Shown: piece after piece, positions 59,171 through 64,000 of the stretch
How positions within the stretch are numbered: the first letter of the stretch is position 1
Layout of the letters: every line of letters starts with the position of its first letter
Notes under the pieces: model-generated
Databases searched by the model: none
Told to the model about the DNA's origin: nothing
Seen by the model: only the letters and a program-made list of their open reading frames with translations
Origin: Gonocerus acuteangulatus
Lineage: Eukaryota; Arthropoda; Insecta; Hemiptera; Coreidae
DNA length: 64,000 nucleotides
Assembly (NCBI GenBank): GCA_946811695.1
Contig: OX328125.1
Coordinates: 102,197,176-102,261,175 of the forward strand
Direction of reading: 5' to 3'
Position numbers and translations under genes: made by a program

Positions 59171-59354
59171 ATATTTAATATACGTGAATAAAAATAAATT
59201 CGTATTCACTCTTATGAATACGAATTTATTTATATTCGTATTCACAAATATATGAAGTACGAATTTATTCATATTCGTATTCACAAATATATGAAGTACG
59301 AATAAATTCGTATTTTTATTTATAAATAAAGTTATGCCCATCTCTGCTTCATTA

Positions 59355-59670
59355 TATCATAAAGAGCATATTGTCTGTTTTTATTTATTTATTCAATTTT
59401 TTAATACTTAACAGAAACCCTGAAAGAACCCAGAAAGCCTATTGAATTTTAGTCATGGCTCTAGGACTGGTGTAGCTACAATATTTGGTAGGTTCCGAAA
59501 GCAATGCAATTATTTTCGTTAAAACTAATTTATTGAACTGACACTATAAATTCTTCAAAGTACTGTCCTTGGGACTCTACATTTTTTCCCCCACCGACTC
59601 TGCGACTTTTAGGGACGAAAAGTGGGTTCCTTGAAGGGCTTTCTTAACCCTTTTTAAGAAGACGGCAACA
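59355..59670. other. No gene seen
   Basis: AT-rich spacer. Confidence 0.5.
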
Positions 59671-60056
59671 CCGCAAGACCTTCCATGCCCCAGGAGCGGA
59701 GCCCGTTTCACTCTCCTGGTTCTACGGGACGGCAACCCCGCAAAACCTTCCATGTCCCAGGAGCGGAGCCCGTTTCACTCTCCTGGTTCTACGGGATGGC
59801 AACACCGCAAGACCTTCCATGTCCCAGGAGCGGAGCCCGTTTAACTCTCCTGGTTCTACGGGACGGCAACCCCGCAAAACCTTCCATGTCCCAGGAGCGG
59901 AGCCCGTTTCACTCTCCTGGTTCTACGGGACGGCAAGACCTTCCATGTCCCAGGAGCGGAGCCCGTTTAACTCTCCTGGTTCTACGGAACGGCAACACCG
60001 CAAGACCTTCCATGCCCCAGGAGCGGAGCCCGTTTCACTCTCCTGTTTCCACAGGA
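59671..60056 (+). repeat. 67-bp GC-rich tandem repeat, ~6 copies
   Basis: Unit CCGCAAGACCTTCCATGTCC, CAGGAGCGGAGCCCGTTTCA, CTCTCCTGGTTCTACGGGAC plus GGCAACC. One unit is shortened (near 59939). The Transib-like element is inserted at the right edge of the array. Confidence 0.95.
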
Positions 60057-60061
60057 CGGCG

Positions 60062-61829
60062 CACAGTGGGACAGAATCCCGATTCCGTGGCCAAAAATCA
60101 AAATTCGAGTTTTATATTTTCGTGTCTATACGTTCAGATCTTCTTTAGGGATAGTCCTAGAACAAAATTCCAGCCCAGACAGGTAGATACCTGCTTTAGG
60201 GTAGCCTTGACATCAGTCGAAAGTCAGCCTTTCTTCGGTACGTACGAAACAAGTAGACGAGTCGAGAAATTCTTGCCTGTTTTGAAGTGCTGTGAAACTG
60301 GATAAACTTATTCAATTGGAATTCGGCAAAATGGAACCACTTTTTGGAGGTATGTAGAATATAAGGTTATGCACAATTATTGCTCATTTAATGTGGGAAA
60401 TATTTAAATCTGGCGACAAGTAAACATAAATAGATTTACATTTTTTATCTAAAATCGATTTTCTAATAGAGTTTTAAAAATTTCTTTGCGAGTCACGGTC
60501 TTCTTTCGACAAGGAACTGATAGTGTATAGTCTTAAATATAACATATTAAAAAACTGGCTGCTACAAACTGCAACTTTAGTCGTGAGGCCAATTTTAATA
60601 GAGGAACGCATGGCGCGACATTAACGGGCGTGTGAATGTAATGCATTGGATATTACGTTATAGTGTATTGGTATGTTTTGTATCTATTAAAATAGGTTAA
60701 TGTCTTATAACGATCATGGAAATTAGTGAATTAACATTAATTAATGGTCCTAATTAAATTTGAATTTGATAATTTATTATTTTAAATAAACGCTTTACAA
60801 GTTATTTTACTCTCCGTTTTATGACAATTTAAAACTTTTATAATATAGTCCTGAAATAACTCTCTACGGAGTTAGAACGGTATTTGCGACATGTTTGTAA
60901 GACCTAACGGTAGGTTACACCCTTCGACTGCACTGTCGGCTTTCTGCAATAAAGAAAGGAGTCTCAGCCTTTCTTATACCTGTTGTTTGTTGACCCCGAG
61001 GAGACCCTCGTAAAAATGGTTTCCCTCAGACTTATTCATTATTTTTGTCTCGTACAGAAGTTATTTAAATATATTTGCTGTCATTTAGTAGTAATAAATT
61101 ATTTTAGTACATTTCAAGGTATAACACTGTAAGTGAGAAATCTGAAATATTATTAGGGTTTTAATACATAGTATATAGTTTTGTTAAGTATAGAAATAAT
61201 TTCTGAATAATGCCATTGAATTTTGAACATGTTTATATTGGTATTTTACAGAGTCTTCGAAATCTTCAAATCTGGAATTGTCAAGAAAAGATGTTTTCTT
61301 TATGGTGAAAGACAGTATGAAACATAAAAAGAAATTCGTCATTGACGTTTTGAAAGATGCAATTTTCAAAAAAACCGGACATATGATACATGTAGACGAG
61401 GATGAAAAGTCATTAGGACTGTTACTTGGAAATTTTCGATCGAAATGGACAGCAGCAAATAGAATTTTTGTTACTGATAAAATAAATAATTACATAACAT
61501 ATACATGACATGACTTAATTTACCACTTTACCCATATCAAGTTACTCCATAATAAATGCATTTTTTTTTTATAATATTAATTTTACAATACTTTTACTAA
61601 TGTTTTTGCTGTAATTTAACTCTTGAATCGTAAGCAATCACTTCAAAAACCAAATTAGATGAGATTTCACTTCATATTTTCAACGTAAAAACAGTTTTGG
61701 CCGACATTCTGGATCCGCCATTTTGAATTTTGAAAATCTGATCTCAGATTCGTAATCAGCAACCTCGAAAACCCTGGTACAGGTAATTTGAGATTTTTGG
61801 CCACGAAATCGGGATTCTGTCCCACTGTG
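60062..61829 (+). mobile_element. Transib-like DNA transposon, 1.77 kb, non-autonomous
   Basis: Left end CACAGTGGGACAGAATCCCG and right end its near-perfect reverse complement, inverted repeats of about 40 bp with one or two mismatches in the first 38. CGGCG flanks both ends (60057-60061 and 61830-61834), a 5-bp GC-rich duplication. The CACAGTG start and CGNCG-type duplication are the hallmarks of Transib, the family related to RAG1. No RAG1-like core is encoded. The interior holds a two-exon small gene instead. Confidence 0.8.
60331..61508 (+). CDS. Two-exon small ORF (91 aa) inside the Transib-like element
   Basis: Predicted join 60331-60349 and 61252-61508. Exon 1 encodes MEPLFG plus one base and ends at a strong donor (GGAG, then GTATGTAG). 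Exon 2 follows TTTTACAG. The split codon restores GAG and the frame continues SSKSSNLELSRKDVFF..., KKFVIDVLKDAIFKKTGHMI, HVDEDEKSLGLLL, NFRSKWTAANR, to the TGA before 61509. AATAAA lies at about 61550. The composition is protein-like: charged, no repeats, one Trp in a FRSKW..ANR motif. I do not recognise the family. It may be an accessory protein, a captured host exon or the remnant of a longer gene. It is not a RAG1-type transposase. The splice sites fit well, but expression is unproven. Confidence 0.55.
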
Positions 61830-61834
61830 CGGCG

Positions 61835-62289
61835 TTAAAATAAGCTGAGTCTCCACCGCGAATCTCTCATCATTTCTCATAATACTCTTTCGTTATTTCT
61901 TTCTTTATAAAATCGTCCGTTACCATTTTATCTTGCTGGCCTAAGGTCTAGTGTGGATTTCGCTTAAAGAATTTTTTCTTTTTTTTTAATATTGAAATAT
62001 TGTTATTAATTTATTATAAATTTGGAGACATTTTTTCTAAAAATAATATCTATTCAGATATTTTGGCTATGGTATAATTTCTACAGAACTTAATCTCTAT
62101 AGACTTATCAACTAGTAAAACACAAATAAGGCCCTTCAGAGGACTCTATACAGAAGGACCGGGTAGCAGAGGGATCTCTATTTAATAGGCTCAAATTGGA
62201 TTTTTATGAACTTCATCAAGTACTAGAGCCACTAGAGATAAAAAAGCTAAGTTAGATATCGCAAACATCTGTCACGCCGGTGGCTTTCA
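61835..62289. other. No gene seen
   Basis: AT-rich DNA without recognisable features. Confidence 0.5.
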
Positions 62290-62745
62290 GCCCCGAAATG
62301 AAGGAATCGGATTTGTCACGATAGTGGCTATCAGACCACAGGGCATACTTTTCTGGTTTCACGAAAGTGGCTATCAGGCTTCGGGGCATGCTTTGTCGTT
62401 GTCACGAAAGTGGCTATCAGGCTTCGGGGCAAGCTTTGTCGTTGTCAAGAAAGTGACTTTCAGGCTTCGGGGCATGCTTTGTCGTTGTCACGAAAGTGGC
62501 TATCAGGGTTCGGGGCATGCATTGTCATTGTCACGAAAGTGGCTATCAGGCCAAGGGACCTGCTTTGGCGTTGTCACGAAAGTGGCTATCAGGCCAAGGG
62601 AAATGCTTTGCCGTTGTCACGAAAGTGGCTATCAGTCTTCGGGACATGCTTTGCCGTTGTCACGAAAGTGGCTATCAGTCTTTGGAAGATGCTTTGCCGT
62701 TGCCACGAAAGTGGCTATCAGTCTTCGGGACATGTTTCTCCACCT
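62290..62745 (+). repeat. 43-bp tandem repeat, ~10 copies, diverged
   Basis: Unit TGTCACGAAAGTGGCTATCA, GGCTTCGGGGCATGCTTTGT plus CGT. Copies differ at many sites. A period of 43 cycles all three frames, giving several overlapping repeat peptides that are not genes. Confidence 0.9.
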
Positions 62746-62984
62746 ACCCTAAGTGATCCAATTCCACTCCAACCAATAGGAGGATTAAGATACCAAGTTC
62801 GAACCTTGACTAAATCTACCTTTGCATTCACAATAATCAACGATGTCCCCTCAATTTATTTCTCTTTGAGCTTTCATTTTTGCACGTGTTTACATATTTC
62901 AAGAAAGATCCAAACCAAAATTAAGAATTTCCATTTTTAGTAACATGGTACCCCAGAAAACTCAACCAATTATAAAAAGTCATT

Positions 62985-63165
62985 TTTTTTATAAAGCCCA
63001 TCAAAAAATCACTGAAGGTATATGCTTTAATATACACCAGTCCAAACTGAAGCAATGGATGAGGTGCTCCTTTGAGCCATTGTGAAGAAATCCAAGAGCG
63101 TGAGGTCTGTAGATCGAGCCGGCCAAGGTACCGGCCTAGCACGTCCTATCCAACGCTGTGGATAG
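62985..63165 (-). pseudogene. DDE transposase fragment (Tc1/mariner-like superfamily)
   Basis: The minus strand encodes PQRWIGRARPVPWPARSTDL, then TLLDFF, matching the WIGR..P..WP.RS.DL.PLDFF block that carries the last catalytic Asp in insect DDE transposases of this type. The continuation (WLKG...LVYIKAYTF) is in another frame. Short and frameshifted. Confidence 0.6.
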
Positions 63166-63824
63166 TTAGTGTTTAACAAATGGTTAGGAACCAGCTTTCC
63201 AATCTGTGTGCCAAAAGGGCTTCCTCCGAGACCAACAATAGTTCATTACCGAGGAATGAGTGGAAAGACTCTTCGTTAAGTAGAGGACTCTTCGTTCAAA
63301 AAATTGAGACATATTACTTCATTATTCCACACAAAATCAAGGGCATACACATTCATTTTTTTGGGGTAGGGAGGATAAAAGAAGATGGGATAGAGGTGGG
63401 AGGGTGAGTCCATGTTGTGGGGGATGAAACATACATTTTACTATTTGTATAAATGCATTATGAAAGACAGCCTTTTCATAATTTCATTTAGTTTTTTGCA
63501 TTTTTCTCGGAACTAAGCAAAAACCAGACCCATGTCAAAGGAAGTTTGTTCTTTAGTTTGTTCATCCTGCATCAATTCCTGAAGTTTAGCCGTTTTTTTG
63601 GGGACACCGTATTTCTTTACATAAATAAACTTCTACTGAAAGTGGTATATACTCAGATCACCCTGTCCACATGCTTATTCCTTCATTAAAATGAAAGTCA
63701 GGAAGGGAAACAAACACCCTCGAATTTGTCATAAGACATGACATTGTCTACGACTGGTTTCAAAAGTAATTTTCAGTGAAACTAGATAAGTAAATTAGAA
63801 GCATATGTTTATTATTTGTTGCTT
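63166..63824. other. No gene seen
   Basis: Short frames without signature. Confidence 0.5.
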
Positions 63825-64000
63825 GTAATAGAACTATTGGCTGTCTACAAATAAATAAATAAAATAATAGAACTTTATTGGCTGTCTACAAATAAATAAA
63901 TAAAATAATAGAACTTTATTGGCGTTCTACAAATAAATAAATAAAATAATAGAACTTTATTGGCTGTCTACAAATAAATAAATAAAATAATAGAACATTA
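63825..64000 (+). repeat. 41-bp tandem repeat, runs off the window
   Basis: CTGTCTACAAATAAATAAAT, AAAATAATAGAACTTTATTG plus G, with units starting at 63841, 63882, 63923 and 63964. It continues past the window end. Confidence 0.95.

Larger units (their letters stand above)
57445..59346. mobile_element. hAT-like fold-back element, 1.9 kb
   Basis: The ends CAGAGATGGGCATAA and TTATGCCCATCTCTG are inverted. The direct repeat CTTCATTA flanks both sides (57437-57444 and 59347-59354), the 8-bp duplication of hAT elements. The left (57445-58383) and right (58546-59346) halves are long inverted copies of each other. A tandem array, a central insert and a SINE B are nested inside. No transposase. Confidence 0.85.

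Noticed and set aside
62324..62940. Overlapping 86-176 codon frames
   Set aside because: They read a 43-bp tandem repeat in three frames; repeat artefact.

Overview
This window reads as intergenic or heterochromatin-like DNA from an animal, most likely an arthropod. It is AT-rich and full of long (AT)n runs. Nearly every recognisable open frame belongs to a transposable element, and the element mix (mariner, jockey-, I/R1- and LOA-like LINEs, Penelope-like elements, Helentron-like elements, hAT- and Transib-like elements, tRNA-derived SINEs) is typical of arthropod genomes. I could not fix the species. No host gene is identified with confidence. The only non-transposon coding candidates are one possible terminal exon (51924-52150, minus) and the two-exon mini-gene inside the Transib-like element (60331-61508).

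Layout. 1-13 kb: an inverted-duplicated LINE 3' end, a palindromic Penelope-like (PLE) remnant, a 350-bp inverted-repeat element, a full Helentron-like H1 copy, an internally deleted mariner with intact TA-flanked ends, a SINE, a CR1/jockey-type LINE tail, a PLE palindrome enclosing a 40-bp satellite, a Helentron-like H2 copy and a jockey fragment. 13-24 kb: tRNA-like SINE heads, three more H1 copies, H2 copies including a tail-to-head junction, and a mariner N-terminal fragment. 24-33 kb: LINE tails, a 2.3-kb PLE with RT remains and inverted arms, a small MITE and a second jockey copy. 33-41 kb: the only long intact frame (718 codons), a 5'-truncated LOA/I-type LINE inserted in a SINE with a 10-13 bp target duplication, then H1, H2 and SINE copies. 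41-52 kb: an inverted-repeat element, a 116-bp array built on the H1 3' end, the sixth H1 copy, a 4.3-kb satellite (78 bp x 55) with 13-mer higher-order structure, and a PLE with GIY-YIG remains. 52-64 kb: minisatellites, a repeat shared with 25.6 kb, an H2 copy, a 1.9-kb fold-back hAT-like element with an 8-bp duplication, a 1.77-kb Transib-like element with CACAGTG ends and a CGGCG duplication, and a DDE transposase scrap.

Two threads tie the window together. First, hammerhead-ribozyme-like motifs (CUGANGA, stem II, GAAA, very short stem III, and in six of the nine motifs a stem I exactly where a hammerhead needs it) recur at PLE-type ends, and two of these sit beside recognisable PLE coding remains. 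Second, the two most abundant families (H1, H2) have Helentron-like architecture: a 5' subterminal repeat complementary to a 3' terminal hairpin that ends in CTAA, a block of internal tandem repeats and an (AT)n run. One tail-to-head junction and one tandem array of the 3' terminus are what rolling-circle transposition could leave behind.
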